64,000 nt of DNA, taken from Cheilinus undulatus. Taxonomy: Eukaryota; Chordata; Actinopteri; Labriformes; Labridae. The DNA lies in the NCBI RefSeq assembly GCF_018320785.1, contig NC_054876.1:23024212-23088211 (forward strand), in the 5' to 3' direction. Each line of letters begins with the position of its first letter. Position 1 is the first letter of the stretch. The position numbers and the translations under genes are program-made. The notes under the pieces were generated by a model that was not told the DNA's origin, ran no database searches, and saw nothing but the letters and a program-made list of their open reading frames with translations. Shown one piece after another: positions 1 to 12,699 of the stretch.

Positions 1-780
1 TTGCTGGCCAGTCAAGCACAGTCACACCATGGTCATTGAACCAGCTTTTGGTACCTTTGGCAGTGTGGGCAGGTGCCAAGTCCTGCTGGAAATGAAATCA
101 GCATCTCCATAAAGCCTGTCAGCAGAAGGAAGCATGAAGTGCTCTAACATTTCCTGGTAGATGGCTGCGTTGACTGTGGACTTCAGAAAACACAGTGGAC
201 CAACACCAGCAGATGCCATGGCAGCCCAAATCATCAGTGTCTGTGGAAACTTCACAGAAACTTCAAGCAACGTGGATTCTGTGCCTCTCCACGCTTCCTC
301 CAGACTCTGACACCTTGATTTCCAAATGACATGCAAAATGTACTTTCATCTGAGAAGAGGACTGTGGACCACTGAGCAACAGACCAGTTCTTTTTCTCCA
401 CAGCCCAGGTAAGACGCTTCTGACATTGTCTCTGGTTCAGGAGTGGCTTGACACAAGGAATGCCACATTTGTAGCCCATGTCTAGGGTTTGTCTGTGCGT
501 AGTGGCTCTTGATGCGCTGACTCCAGTCTCAGTCCACTCCTTGTGAAGCTCTCCCAAATCCTCGAATGGATTTTGCTTGACATTCCTCTCAAAGCTGTGG
601 TTATCCATTATGCTGGTGCACCTTTTCCTACCACACTTTTTACCTTCACTTAACTTTCCTTTAGTATACTTGGATACAGCACTCTGTTAACAACCAGCTT
701 CTTTAGCAATGACCAGTGATACACCTGTACTTTACTAAACACTTGTATGACAATATTAACAGACATGAAGGACTGAACTA
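1..780 (-). pseudogene. Tc1-like transposase remnant (cut by window edge)
   Basis: Minus-strand frames at 608-252 and 336-22 together show a Tc1 DDE transposase. The first includes the LFSDEST first-aspartate motif and ends in a stop. The second picks up at VSVKFPQTLMIWAAM and then shifts frame near the second-aspartate block, where one frame reads DFISSRTW and a neighbouring one retains QQDLAPAHTAK. The C-terminus lies beyond the left edge. The helix-turn-helix half and inverted repeat, expected at about 620-900, are badly decayed. It is inactive. Confidence 0.8.
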
Positions 781-949
781 TTTCTACTTTTAGAGACAGC
801 CACAGTCTGCTTCTTTTAATCATCCAGGACTAAAGGCAAGGGAAATATGGATTAAAACACACCTTCAGCAGGTAAGATGTTCTTGCTGCATCTGGTTCAA
901 GTTAAAAATAGACAAGCACTCCAGTATTTAGCCTGTCCCCTGACCTGAT

Positions 950-1290
950 GGTGAACTCCGGTCAGAGCTCAATTTGCGTGATTTTGTACTGAGATTAACA
1001 GCTTTGTGATTTTATATTGTTGTAGTGTTAGGGGGCAGGGTAGTTCCCATAGCGCCCCATGACAACGTTGGCTGCTATATTTTCCCTGCCAAAATTAAAC
1101 CAAGCCAGGAAAGAGGGGAAAAACTTTCTAACGGTCTAATTTAAAATTGAATCGAAATTGACACTTATCACAGTCATGAAAAAATCCATGTTGTGGCAGA
1201 AGTTACACCAGTGATTATAATAACACCTCTAATTCTATAATTCACAAAAGCACATTTTTTCTCACAGCCCTATGTGTACCGGTACATAGA
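950..1290. repeat. Unclassified interspersed repeat (copy 1)
   Basis: Contains GGGGCAGGGTAGTTCCC, CTGCCAAAATTAAACCAAGCC and AGGAAAGAGGGGAAAAAC. A recognisable inverted, diverged copy lies at about 8720-9080. No coding capacity. Confidence 0.45.
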
Positions 1291-1299
1291 TTTAGCTCA

Positions 1300-2600
1300 C
1301 AGATAAATATGATACCATCTTCTTCAAAAGCAGCAGCACCATCTGGTCCCAGCTGTACCTTCCTCTGACTTTTACCTGAGAGAACAGGTGTGTTCGTCTG
1401 TTTTTAACTGGTAACGTCTGTGGTTGTTGACCTCATGAGTGAGTGAATCCCTGTGAGGATCTTTGTCCAGCTGAACAAAAACATCATAATGATTCTGTCT
1501 CCCACGCTGGACCTCATTATGGTCCAAGAAACTCTCACTTTCCTACCTCACGGCGTCATCACAAGAGGAGGCATGTGTGAATCACCACAGCAACGTGGAT
1601 GCACGCTTGGATTGCTATGGCAACATGAAGCATCTCCCTGTGGTTACAGGCAGCAGAGCAAGCTTCTGCGCTCCCACACACTTCCTTCTCTACTTTTCCT
1701 CCCAGTTTAACTATAGAGTTGTTTTGTTCTGGACATGTGTACACTCACACCTGATCATGTATTCTTTCTGGCCAAGCAGGAAACAACAACAACCCAAGCC
1801 CTCTCCTAAAACTCCACAGCCATAAGACCTGCTGTTGTTTTGTGACTTGTCCCTTTCTGCTGATGCGTACTCTCAAGTGGCTGAAATTGATTCCCTACCA
1901 CAGTCGTTGTTACTTAACACATCTGCGGAGGATTTGACAACACTCAGTCGAACACTTGGTGGTTGTTTGGAGCACAGATGCTCACAGGAGAGGAAACTTT
2001 CTGAGAAAAGTGACTTTAAAGATGCCAGGAATCATTTTGTGCTCCATCTGGTTGTCAAAGCAGGCTGCAGAGCTTGATGAAGATTTACAGAAACAGAGCA
2101 AGCCGTCTGTTAAACTGACTGATCTGATCCAAACTTATGTTCTTAACTAAAGCTTAATCTGCCAAGTCAGAGTGGGACTCATCACAGCTCTGACTGAAAG
2201 GCTTCCTGGAGGCACTTATTTCTTTGAAAATGACAATTTGTTTCAGTGTCTGTACTTTGTTTTTTGTTGCAAAGAAAGGGGTTAAGTTGATTCATTCATT
2301 AGTCGACTGAAACTGATCACAAACATCAACATCTGTTATTCTATTTGGATATTAGGGGCCTTTGCATCTTTAAATAACTGTTGATTGAATATCATCTAAC
2401 TTTGGAGGGTTGGCGACACAAAACAAGACATTAAGAGGCATAAACTTTAAGATTTGTTTTGAAATATTCTGCAGATTTATTACATTTTTCCAGCTATGTA
2501 ATTGTTTTAAAATGTTAGAATATATAATGTTAGAATGTAAAAAAAAAATGCAATTACATCATTGAACAAATTTCAGTATTAGAAGAAGATAACCCTAGTA
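1300..2600. other. Non-coding stretch, nothing recognised
   Basis: Short overlapping open frames on both strands (for example 1835-2077) match no family I recognise and have no splice context. From about 2200 the sequence becomes AT-rich. I see no gene. Confidence 0.5.
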
Positions 2601-3469
2601 AATACAAAATGCAGTTTTTAAATGATGATTTTATTTATTAAGGGAAATAAGGCCATCCAACCCTCCTGGCCCTATATGAAAAGTAATTGCTCCCTTAACC
2701 TAATAACTGGTTGTGCCACCCTTGGAGGAGATAACTGTAAGCAAGTGTTTGTGATAACAATCACTATAGAGGAATTTTGGCCCACTCTTCTTTGCAGAAT
2801 TATTTTAATACAGCCACATTGTTTAAGGTCACGTAACAGCATCTCAGTGTGATTGCAGTCCAGACTTTGACTAGGCCACTCCAAAAACCTCATTATTATT
2901 CAGAGGTGGACTTGCTGGTGTGTTTGGAGTCATTGTCCTGTTGCATAATCCAAGTGCGCTTGAGAGCTTCAGGTCAGAAACTGATTGCCAGACATTCTCC
3001 TTCAGGATTTTCTGGAAGAGAGCAGAGTTCATGGTTCCATCAACTATGGCAAGTCATCGAGGTCCTGAAGCCCCAGACTATCACACTACTACTACCAAGT
3101 GTGACTGTTGGTATGATGCTCTTTTTATGAAATACTGTGTTTGTTTTACTCCAGATGTGATGGGATGTGCACCTTCCAAAATGTTCAACTTTTGTCTCGT
3201 CAGTCCAAAGAACATTTTCCCAAAAGTTTTGAGGATCATGAAGATGTTTTTTGGCAATTATGAGACAAGCCTGGTCATGTCACTCTCCCATGGATGCCAT
3301 TTTTGCCCAGTGTCTTTGTAGAATCATGAACTCTGACCTTAACTGAGTCAAGTGAGGCCTGCAGGTCTTTAGATGTTCTTGGTTCTTATGTGACCTCCTG
3401 GATGAGTCGTTGATGTGCTCCTGAAGTAATTTTGGTCAGCCGGCCAGTTCTTTGAAGGTTCACCACTGA

Positions 3470-4572
3470 GGGTGTAACAGTTCACAGAGTTCATGGTTTG
3501 GTTTGTACCTCGGTGTTGGGGGCATGGTTTGGTGCGGGTTCAGTTCATTGATAAAATAAAGAACATCCCAGGATAATAATTACCCACGCCGATGAAATCG
3601 GCAGGGTTATGTAGAGGGTTCCGTATCTTTGTTTATTTGTTTGTATGTGTACAAGATAACTCCAGAACGGAAAGTCGAATCTTCACCAAACTTTCAGGGA
3701 ATATTGGGATAGTGACAGGGAAGAATCAGTTAGATTTTGGTGATGATCCACGCACCTGTTAGGTTTTTCTCGGACTTCGAATTTTGAACACCATAGTAAT
3801 CAATAGGCGTGAGGTCTTCTGTGGCGCTGCTTAGGCGTGGGTCTGCCGCCTCAGACAGCCATTCTAGTTCTTTATGTCTCTCACTTATAATATTTTTTTT
3901 TCCACTGACCTTAGTGCAGCTAATAGTTTTTTTTTTAAATGTCCGAAATATATATTTGAATCAGTCAATCAGTTGCTTTTTAGAGCAATATATCATATTT
4001 ATGATTTATGGAGAGTGCTTTAACACCCTTTGAATGAATAAGCCAGTACAGTGGTTACTCGTGTTAAATCCTGACTAATGTATGTTCAGTGGACTCAAGA
4101 CTGGCTCATGTACATGATGGGACGTTACAACAGAGTCCGAGCTTAAAAATACATTCATAGTCGTCGTTCTCTACTTTTACCGACTCGTGTATTGTCTTTA
4201 GAATGTATTAGCAACAGTGATACTCTCAACCCTCTCTGCTTTCATATCTGGAGGCTTTGTAAAAACAGTGGGAAGTGAGAAGAGAGAAACAAAGGGTAGC
4301 AGGTCTCATCTGTCTGCCTCTCTTGCAGCTAGAAGCAAACTTTTCTTCTTCTTGTGCTTTGATATGCGATCCACTTCCTCTACTTCCTTTGTGGTTTGAT
4401 AGCAGTTAGCAAACACCAATCAGCATTACTGCCATCAAGGTTGATGGATTAATAGTGTCACTTTTATTTTATGTATGTATTTATAATGGTTGTGATAATG
4501 GTTCATCGCGTGACTACATGCACCGTGCTGAGACCACAAGCAGACAAATACAAATACTGTTACACCTCTATT
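3470..4572. mobile_element. hAT-type non-autonomous element nested in a Tc1 copy
   Basis: Ends read AGGGTGTAACAGTTC on the left and CTGTTACACCTCTA on the right, an imperfect inverted repeat of the hAT type. The flanking TCACCACTG on the left and TTACCACTG on the right look like an 8-bp target duplication with one change, and joining them restores the expected Tc1 sequence. The interior has no transposase and includes a further repeat at about 3580-3840. Confidence 0.65.
3580..3840. repeat. Interspersed repeat with GATTTTGGTGATGATCC core
   Basis: Resembles the repeats at 12700-12960 and 13200-13330 (AGATTTTGGGAGTGATCCGG), so it belongs to the same loose family common in fish genomes. Non-coding and unclassified. 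Confidence 0.4.
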
Positions 4573-5784
4573 TACCACTGTTTCAAGTTTTCTCCATTTG
4601 TGGATAATCATAATGTTTCGCTGGAATAACAAAGCAATAGAAATGGCTTTGTTACCCTTTTTTGAAGCCTGTCAGTGACCTTGTTTTTCATCTGTTCTTA
4701 AATTTCCTTAGATGGTGGCATGATGTGTTGCTTTTTGAGCTCTTTTAGCCTACCTCACTTTGTCAGACAGGTTCTACTGAAGGGATTTCTTGACTCAGCA
4801 GGTCTGGCACATGTTGTATCAAGCCTGGCACAGTCTAGTAGATTGTCAATATCATAACAGATTTTTTTGATGTGAGAGACCTCACACATAAAATGACTGA
4901 TTTAGCTGTTTTCTTCTTATAGTTAGTGATGTGTAACCAAATGACCAACACAGCACACACTAAGTGATTTTTTAACCAACAACCACGGTATCCACTCTCA
5001 AAACTGCAAACCTGCGGTCAAACACAACTTTAGTGGAAATGTGTTTTCACTTTAACATTATAGAGGCTTTTTGTAACATTTTTTTGTGAAAAAAGCCAAA
5101 TTGTATTGATCATGGCTGATTTATAAAATCATTAAAAGGAAAAAAATATTCAACGGGTTGCATACTTTTTATAGGCACTGTGTATAGTATATGAATGTAT
5201 CCGACCTCCAGTGAAAACAGCTTTCCTACTAAAATTGACAATAAAAGCATGGATACAAGCCTAAGTACTACAACAAGTAATAAAAGGAAACCTTAGGACA
5301 GGTAAGAGCTTGAGCTAAATTCAGTATGTCAAAGAACAATCAACAGGCAATAAATGAACCGTCACTGTCTGCGATATTTATGAACCGTGCAAATGCAGTT
5401 ACACAGCTTTAGCAATAGTTCTTTAAAATGATTCACAGCTGTGAGGTCTTCTTTTACGTCAGCTGAGCGTCAGACAGAGTACAGACTGTGAAAACTGTCA
5501 GGTCTCTGGTGTGAAAGTAGAATAACCAAGTGATGATCTCTGAGAATAACTCAACCCACGAGGTCTTTTTAGCATCCAGAGCTCAAATAGCCCACTCAGG
5601 TCTGCAGTGTCTTTTTAAAGAGAGTGATGAAAATCAGAAGCAGCTGGACTTTCTGCACTCTGACGTTCAACGTGGTATCATGGGACGAAACAAACCACCT
5701 CTATTCTCTCACCAGGATCAGAACAAGATAAAGATAGGTCATCAGAGTTTTGCCTTCGTTTGTGTAGATTTTTTTCTTATTAGT

Positions 5785-6135
5785 TAAACCTTGACCTACC
5801 ACCAGGTATCTCTGGACTGGGAAAGTAAAGTGGTGGGTCAATAAGAAGGGCTGAGGACCTTGACCTTTGACCTCCAGCTCCATGTTTAAGAAGTACATCC
5901 TTCAATCAGAGCAGAACTTGTGCAAAGTTTAAAGAATATCACTTAAGGCATTCATGAGATACCCCCTTCACAAGCAAGGGATTGACATGAGGCTCAATGA
6001 CGTTGACCTTCAAAATCTAATTGTCCTTGATTCAGGGTGGATGTTGGACAACCCCTTAAGTGTTGCTGAGGTGTTGGGCTCACAAGAATGGCCTGGGCAT
6101 ACAAAAAAAAACCTGAAAGCATAATGCCTTCAGCC
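5785..6135. repeat. Interspersed repeat rich in TTGACCTTTGACC
   Basis: Includes GACCTTGACCTTTGACCTCC, a CATTCATGAGATACC segment and ACCTGAAAGCATAATGCCTT, a recurring arrangement in fish repeats. A related piece is at about 16590-16680. The open frames here are chance. Confidence 0.4.
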
Positions 6136-8520
6136 TCAGCTGTCGCCAGCAGGGACCGATATCTAACTGCTGGAGAGTGCAGTCCTCTCATATAACTACA
6201 ACTTCAAAATCTCTGCTTGTCTTCATTTCCTTCTTTCTCTTTCTAGTCCTATTTTCTCTGTTCCTGATTTTAAAAGTATCCCCATTTTTATCAGAGCTCT
6301 GTTGCCATGGCGCTGTGGTCATCAGCAGGCACATTCAGGTCAGTAAGGCAGCGACGAATGCGTCATCGTCTCTGCATGCTCTCAAACTTAATCACTGTTC
6401 ATAGAGTGCTCAGGGGAAATTGTTATATATCTAGTCTGTTTTGTTGAACTGAATTTGGCAGAAATAGACATGGATGCCTTGTTATCTAAAATTCAAGTGT
6501 CTCCTCAACTCAGAGTCATAATTTTATAAAAATACTAATCACGTGTTATTACAACTAGAACCTTAAGTGACATTAAGTCACAAAACATAGTTTAAACTTC
6601 TCAAACAGCAGCTTAGAGAAATATTTCGTCCCCTTATCAGCTTAGAGGTCTCCTGTCCCTCAGTTGAAAAAAATACATATATAAACCGTTATAAAGGTAA
6701 TGAGGAAAAACACAGAAATATCCCATACTGATTTAAATCAGCTGTTTTAATCACTGGCTTAAAGCAGTTAATTCAGATATGTTTATCTAGTTAGATTTTT
6801 AGTTCTCTGCCTTTGGCTTTACAAAAAACAAAATAAAGAAACACTTCAAGAAAATTTTAGCAAAGCATTTTTACAATAGTTTACTCACTTAAAAATGCAG
6901 TTATTATGAGTTTATTAAGAATTTGTTATTAAAGAAAACTATTATAATTCTTAAACAGAAAAAACACTCTTCAGCTAGCTACTTCCCTCAGTATTTAAGG
7001 GGTCAGTGCCATGCTAACATTAGCATGTTTTTTGCTAGCTTGGTAGCTAAAAACCAAATAAAACAGTGGAAAAACAGTTTTTAAAAAGACTGAAAGAACC
7101 TGGAATTTGTATCTCTGTTGTCTATAAGCTCTCCTGTAAAGTCTTTCACCTTCCGTTTTCTGACAGACTCTGTTTCGTGTGGCATTTTTGCTTTGTCTGT
7201 CTCATTTCCCGCTTTCACTGAGGAGAGTGGAGTGATAACGACAGTGACATCAAAAAAGGTGAGACCTTACTGGTCCTCTGATGTTTAAGCAGAGTGCTGA
7301 TGGGCCAGCAGATTGAACCTTATTGAACCAACTTTAACTGTGAATTTGCAGATAGCACTTTTTGTTTTTAATGTAAAATATCCAAAAATTCATTAAACTT
7401 GGAAGAACATCTTGGATAATGTATGTAGGTCACCAAAGAATAAGAAAATATACCTAAGTAACTCAGTGTTGACAAAAAGAGGGTGATTTTTTTTTTAAAC
7501 CCCGTATGAAAGCATTCTTGCTGCTTTTAATTCAAGGGTTTGGTTTGAAGAACATAAGATAAATGAGCAGAGCTGTTAAGGTGATAAAGTCTATAATAAC
7601 TGAATAAAATCACATTATGATAGTTATAAATAATTGTTGCCTCCCAAGATGTCATCTTCAAAGTCACTGCATTAGACTTTCCTGAAACAGGCAGCACAAA
7701 CCTGTAGCAAAGGAGCTTGGTAGGGTTTCTTTCTCTTCTGGCTGCTTTAACTCCGCTCCACTGATTTGCTAAATTTGCCTTCATATGTAAAACTGATCAT
7801 GATTAGTCTATCAGAGCCATACTGGCCTCAGAACCTTCCTCCACCTACCAAAGTTCACCAAAAAGAGTTTTTTAAAACTGAAAGAAAATCTGACACTGCT
7901 CAACTTGGACAAAAACTAAAAAGTTTAGGGAAGCCAAGTGTACAATAAACTTCAGCCAGTAAAATCTTTGTGTGCTGCCAAAATGTGTGCCAGTACAGCA
8001 GACAGAAATCAGCTCAATGATGAACAAGTGTCTGGTTTTTTAGACACTTCATATCACTGTATGAGGTGTTAAAGTTTTCATAACTCATTCGTTTTTGTCT
8101 ATCTTCACTCTGATCTGTTACCTGGCTCCCTGACCTCTGCTAAGAGGTGAGCAGGTGACAAATGTTTGGTTTCCATGCCAACAGGACAGCAGGTTTGATG
8201 TCACAGAGGAGGCAGAGGTCAGTACAGTGATGCATTCTCTGACCTGAAGGAAGGAAGGAAGCTTAAAGCTCATGCGGGATAAATGGAGTCATTCATGGCG
8301 TGCCACGCTCACAGGAATAACCTTCAGCTGAAACATAACGAACGACAGTGGGAGTTAGTCTCTCTTCTTAAACACAAAATTTACTAAAACCATAAACATG
8401 TTTGTGCGTTAATCCTACTTTCTCTTTTCCTTGTCACTCAGTGAACTATCTACACCTGATTTCTGACAGGTTCCAGTGTTTCAGTCCCTCTGACAGTCGT
8501 TCCAGCACCTTAAAACTAGT
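6136..8520. other. Non-coding stretch, nothing recognised
   Basis: AT-rich sequence with no supported exon, RNA or complete mobile element. A short frame at 7766-7948 on the plus strand and its antisense neighbour have no family match I can recognise. Confidence 0.5.
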
Positions 8521-8524
8521 ATAA

Positions 8525-8715
8525 CATGGGGCGCACAGATGGCCTGGCAGTCTGGAGCGCTACCCATGTGCGCCGGCGGCCCGGATTCAGGTCCGGCCTG
8601 TGGCCCTTTGCCGCATGTCTCTCCCCCGCTCTCTCTCCTGTTTCCGACTCTGTCCACTGTCCTCCTCTGTAGAATGGGGGCACGAAAGCCCAAAAATAAA
8701 TCTTAAAAAAAAAAA
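8525..8715 (+). mobile_element. tRNA-derived SINE with poly(A) tail
   Basis: The head carries a degenerate Pol III B-box-like GGATTCAGGTCCGG and an A-box-like segment near GATGGCCTGGCAGTC. The body has GTGGCCCTTTGCCGCATGTC and a CT-rich tract, and the tail is AAATCTTAAAAAAAAAAA. This arrangement is a common percomorph tRNA-derived SINE. It is higher in GC than its surroundings. The minus-strand frames 8481-8788 are shadows of it. Confidence 0.75.
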
Positions 8716-8719
8716 TAGT

Positions 8720-9080
8720 ATTATATGTTACATGTAATACCAGGGCACATATTTTTGTTAGAAAAGCCTGAAAAAGTGATTTTTGCATAATATGTCCCTT
8801 TTAAGTGGAATTCAAAATTTGTGTCTCTAGATATGTTGGAATCAGGTTGCTGTAAGCATGTGAAAACACAGCTCTATTTGGAGACTAATTTTGGATTTAA
8901 ACCCTTAGAAAGTTTTTCATCTTTTTCCTGGCTTGGTTTAACTTTGGCAGGGCAAATAAAGCAGCCCATCACATCCCAGTCGCTATGAGGAATTACCCCA
9001 CCCTCGCTACAACAATTTACAATCAGCAAGCAATTCATCTCAGTACAGCCTGTTGTTAGCTGACGCCACTGCCTTCATTG
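8720..9080. repeat. Unclassified interspersed repeat (copy 2, inverted)
   Basis: Inverted, diverged relative of 950-1290, with TTCCTGGCTTGGTTTAAC and TTGGCAGGG in the same order on the opposite strand. It abuts the SINE at 8715. No coding capacity. Confidence 0.45.
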
Positions 9081-10167
9081 AAAGTTAACAGCCAGCTACA
9101 TGCTGTTTTTGTTCATTGTGAGGTAAATTATATTTTTCAAATTTATCAGCAGCCTACAGGTTATTAAAAGTATAATTATGAGGAGATTTGTGCCAGGAAA
9201 TATTAGGGGTGTGCCTTCAGCTCATTGAACCGTCACGCCGACAGCATCCTAGAGCAGACGTTACTACCCAACTTTATCATGATTTTGAAGCTTAATTTTA
9301 TAAGCTTAGTGATGTTTATTCATGTTTTTCTATTTTTAATGTTTAATTGCAGTGCCCCTCAGATCTGTTCCCGGCTACAGCTATCTGGGTGAACTGTTAA
9401 AATAAGCCCAGAAACTTTATTTTGGACTAATAATGTAGGTCATTTATTGCAGTCTGTGCCAAACTGCGAATTAGATACCCTGGTTGCAAACTGGTGATTT
9501 CTGCAGGAGTGGACCAGACACAAGACTGAAAGATGTCAGCTGAGGGATGACAGAAAAACACAAGTAGTAAAATATGTCTTTACTGATTGTTTGACAGTGA
9601 TTAAAAAGAACTCGGAAACATGTCAACACATGAACGCAAACACGTTGCTGGATTGTCTGATAGATGCTGAGATGCCCTCTCCTGCTGTATGTGTCTCTGC
9701 TCTGCCATCCATTAGACTTCACCAGTCACTGTTTTATTCATCATCATAGATCTGTCAGTCTTGATTTTTAGAGCACCACTTTGTGACTAATATTATTTCA
9801 TGAAACTTTCCTGAAGGATCCACATGTTGGCACAAAAGTTGTGTAAAGTTGCTTGAGCATCTCATGTAGATGCACCACTTTTTAACAGTTTTTCTCCATC
9901 ATACATTCAAAGACAACAGTGAGTCTGCACTGTCAGAGGGAGGCAGACTGGGTTGAATGGAGTCACAGAGGATGCCATTGTGCACACAGGCGGAGAGATG
10001 TAAATCATTTGAGCATCAGGTTACTCACTTTACCAGTGAAATATGTGAACAACTCTGTTCACATGTCTGTTATCTGTTGAGCTATGTAATCTCATAAAAT
10101 TAGTATGAGGTGCTGTTTAGTCTATAGGTATATATGATCTCATAACATTTACATAGATTTTAAAAAG
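9081..10167. other. Non-coding stretch, nothing recognised
   Basis: No exon-like frame with splice sites, RNA gene or complete element found on either strand. Confidence 0.5.
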
Positions 10168-10953
10168 TTAAAGGGATAATTCAGGTTTTTTAAAGTTGGC
10201 TTGTATGAGGCACTTGGTAATGGAGTGTCATTATCCTCCAGAGATTCCAGTGTGTGTTTCTCCTTTAATAAGAAATCACTTTGAGGAGTGAGGGTAGGAA
10301 GCGCCGTTCACGGGTAGAGGTTCTCCACATAATATAGCGAGTTTAGCTTAGGGCCGAATGGCTCCATTGAACGCTACATCTGGCATTTTTATAGCATTTC
10401 ATTTTTTATTACCCGGAGAAATGTGTTTGGCACTTTTTAATGCCAGCTTCGGCTACGTGCTCCTCTGCCCCAGCGTATATGATCAGCCGTTTGGGTCCGC
10501 AGGCTTCAGCTGAAAAAAACACCACTAAATTTAGTTCAAAGTACTAATTTTTGCACTTTAACAGCTGACAACAGCACACTAAACAAAAACGAATTCTTTC
10601 GGCTCAGTTTTCCACTTTAACAGCTGATCAGATACACTGAGACGGAAGAAAACATAGCTGAAGCTGGCATTAAATAGTCTCAACACGCGACTTTATGGGT
10701 GAAAAATGCACACTTTAAAATTCCCAGATATAGCATGCAATGGAGCCGCCATTTTTACCCTAAACTTGCTAAATTATGTGGAGAAATTATACCCATGAAC
10801 GGCACACAGCCTACGTAGCCTACGTAGCCTATAGCTCCTAGAAGCATTTTCTTATTAAAGGGGAAACGCTGAAATCTCTGGAGGCTAATGGTTACTTTTA
10901 TTGCCAAGTACCTCATATGATCCAATTTCAAAAAATCTGAAATATCCCTTTAA
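10168..10953. mobile_element. TTAA-flanked palindromic MITE (778 bp)
   Basis: TTAA occurs at both borders (10168-10171 and 10950-10953). The ends are AGGGATAATTCAG and CTGAAATATCCCT. The inverted arms run about 280 bases each: the left arm has TTCTCCACATAATATAGC and TGGCTCCATTG, mirrored on the right by AATTATGTGGAGAA and CAATGGAGCC. Even the innermost AATGCCAGCTTCGG is mirrored near 10650. There is no transposase. TTAA targets point to Kolobok- or piggyBac-type transposition; the AGGG terminus does not settle which. Confidence 0.75.
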
Positions 10954-10959
10954 TTTATT

Positions 10960-12690
10960 GCAGCTCAAAGTAGGACATCATCATATTAAAAATTCTTTCA
11001 GCTACCCTTAACTTAAAATGGCTTCTTTTAAAATATATTGGGTCATGGTTGTGTCATTTATGTCTTCAAAGAGACACAGTAAAACCCTAGAATGCTCTGC
11101 ATTTACACGAGTGTCTGGATAGGATATCCATACACATATTTGACCTTCCTTTATCAACCCCAATGCCTATTCTTAAGCATCAATTTTACATCTGATACCT
11201 GCAGGATTGAAGAGTTACTCTCTGGGAAAAAAATGTTGACTTCTGAGATTTTATAAACTTGACTTTGTTTTTCACTACACATGTGTCCTAAATTGTTGTT
11301 GTTTGTTACTATCAAATCATTATAAATATCTTTTTTCTGTTACAGAGTTTAGAATTGATACCGATAGCTTGTCATATACTCTTAGCAATTTTGGAAAGAC
11401 TTTAACTATAGGTCAAGGAACTTTATTAATCAGTCCCCACACTAAAACACTTAGAGTTTTTAGTCCTTTTAAACCAGTGTACTGAATTTGTATGCAGACG
11501 AGCTTCATGTTTCCAGCTACATTGCATATTATGTAATGTTGTCTCAGTGTTTGATGTAATTTGACCTCACCTGCAGTGGCCAGACACTTGACTCCACACT
11601 GTGAATGTGGACACACACTCAGAGAGCTTGTTTTGTCTGGTTGTGTTTACCATCGGAGCGCAGGAGGAGATCTGACAGTGATGAACTAGAGTCTGTGGCT
11701 TCATTAGCATCGAGCAGCAAATTAACCTCACACGGTTGTGTGTGTTTGCCTGTATGTTTCCACTTGTGTCACCCTAAGGTAACAGACTGCATGAAATTTA
11801 CTACAAACGCCTCAGGTTCTGTGAGGCACAGTAAGAGCGCTCACACCAAACCCTCTGATTCACAGTCATCGCCCTCCTGGGACTTCATTAGGCTCCGAGG
11901 TTACGATTAGCATGAAGAAAGCAAAGCAATACAGACAGCACCAGCTGTGGTGCAGTATGTCATGCAGGTGCAGATGAACCCTCTAATGCTGACTTGTTTA
12001 TAACCTCCCCCCTTGTAGGCATGGACGTTTTTTTTTTTTTTTTTTTCTTTATTCAAATCATGTCTGCTGATGGTGATTGTGTTTTGATTGTTCATGCTGT
12101 ATGTGTGAATGTTCAGGTGCTGCAGAGGCCATAAATGGAGCGCCGTGTGCAGAGCTGCTGATGTTTTCGGCAGACAAAGCCTCAGCAACCAGACTGACAG
12201 AGGAGCAAAAGCATCACTGTGCCAGGGTGAATCAGATTATGAGTGCCAGACAGACACCTTATACAGTAAGCGGTGCTGACAACATGCTGTGACTTTGGGC
12301 GATGGTTCTACATTTCAGGATGCTCCATGAATACATAAAGATTAAAAAAACATGCAGGAAGAAGTGTAAATAATCCTCCAGGGGTATTGAGATGGAAATA
12401 AACAGGATTCAGGAAGCAAAAAGGCTGGGGCTGCAGAAGAGCAGTAATATTATGAGGCAGTGACTCAACACACTAATGCTGAATGTTCCTGACATTTTTT
12501 CATTTTTTAAATATCTTAAAATACACTGCTAAATGTCTAACTCTGAATTTGAGTCATTTTGCCTTCTAGAGTTCAAATTAAAGATGAAGCCAATGCAGGA
12601 ATGCAAAAAACTGCAGTTCTGCTAGAGTCCACTTGAGGCTGCTACTAAATCTACATTGGATCTTATTAAAATAGCTACTGGAGCAAAACC
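10960..12690. other. Non-coding stretch, nothing recognised
   Basis: Short frames at 11303-11485, 11605-11910 and 12077-12292 lack a family match and convincing splice context. There is a T-rich run at 12029-12050. No gene supported. Confidence 0.45.
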
Positions 12691-12699
12691 ATACACTTA

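Larger units (their letters stand above)
2615..5190 (-). mobile_element. Tc1/mariner copy interrupted by a hAT element
   Basis: The left part (about 2615-3469) carries on the minus strand the C-terminal block of a Tc1 transposase (FLEWPSQSLDCN and the LLRDLKQCG block). The right part (about 4573-5190) carries the N-terminal half with the stretch antisense to CACCACTGTTTCAAG and the end motif CTTTTTATAGGCACTGTG. The reading frame is full of stops. Bases 3470-4572 are a later insertion. The same family occurs at 17941-19362 in the opposite orientation, where the sequence is continuous across the insertion point. Confidence 0.75.

Noticed and set aside
1835-2150. Overlapping plus-strand frames considered as a small gene
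   Set aside because: No domain, weak codon structure, and no exon signals; surrounded by repeat-rich sequence.
11605-12292. Frames of 101 and 71 codons upstream of unc119, considered as the missing first exon
   Set aside because: They lack the conserved sequence expected at the end of UNC119 exon 1 and have no donor in the needed phase.
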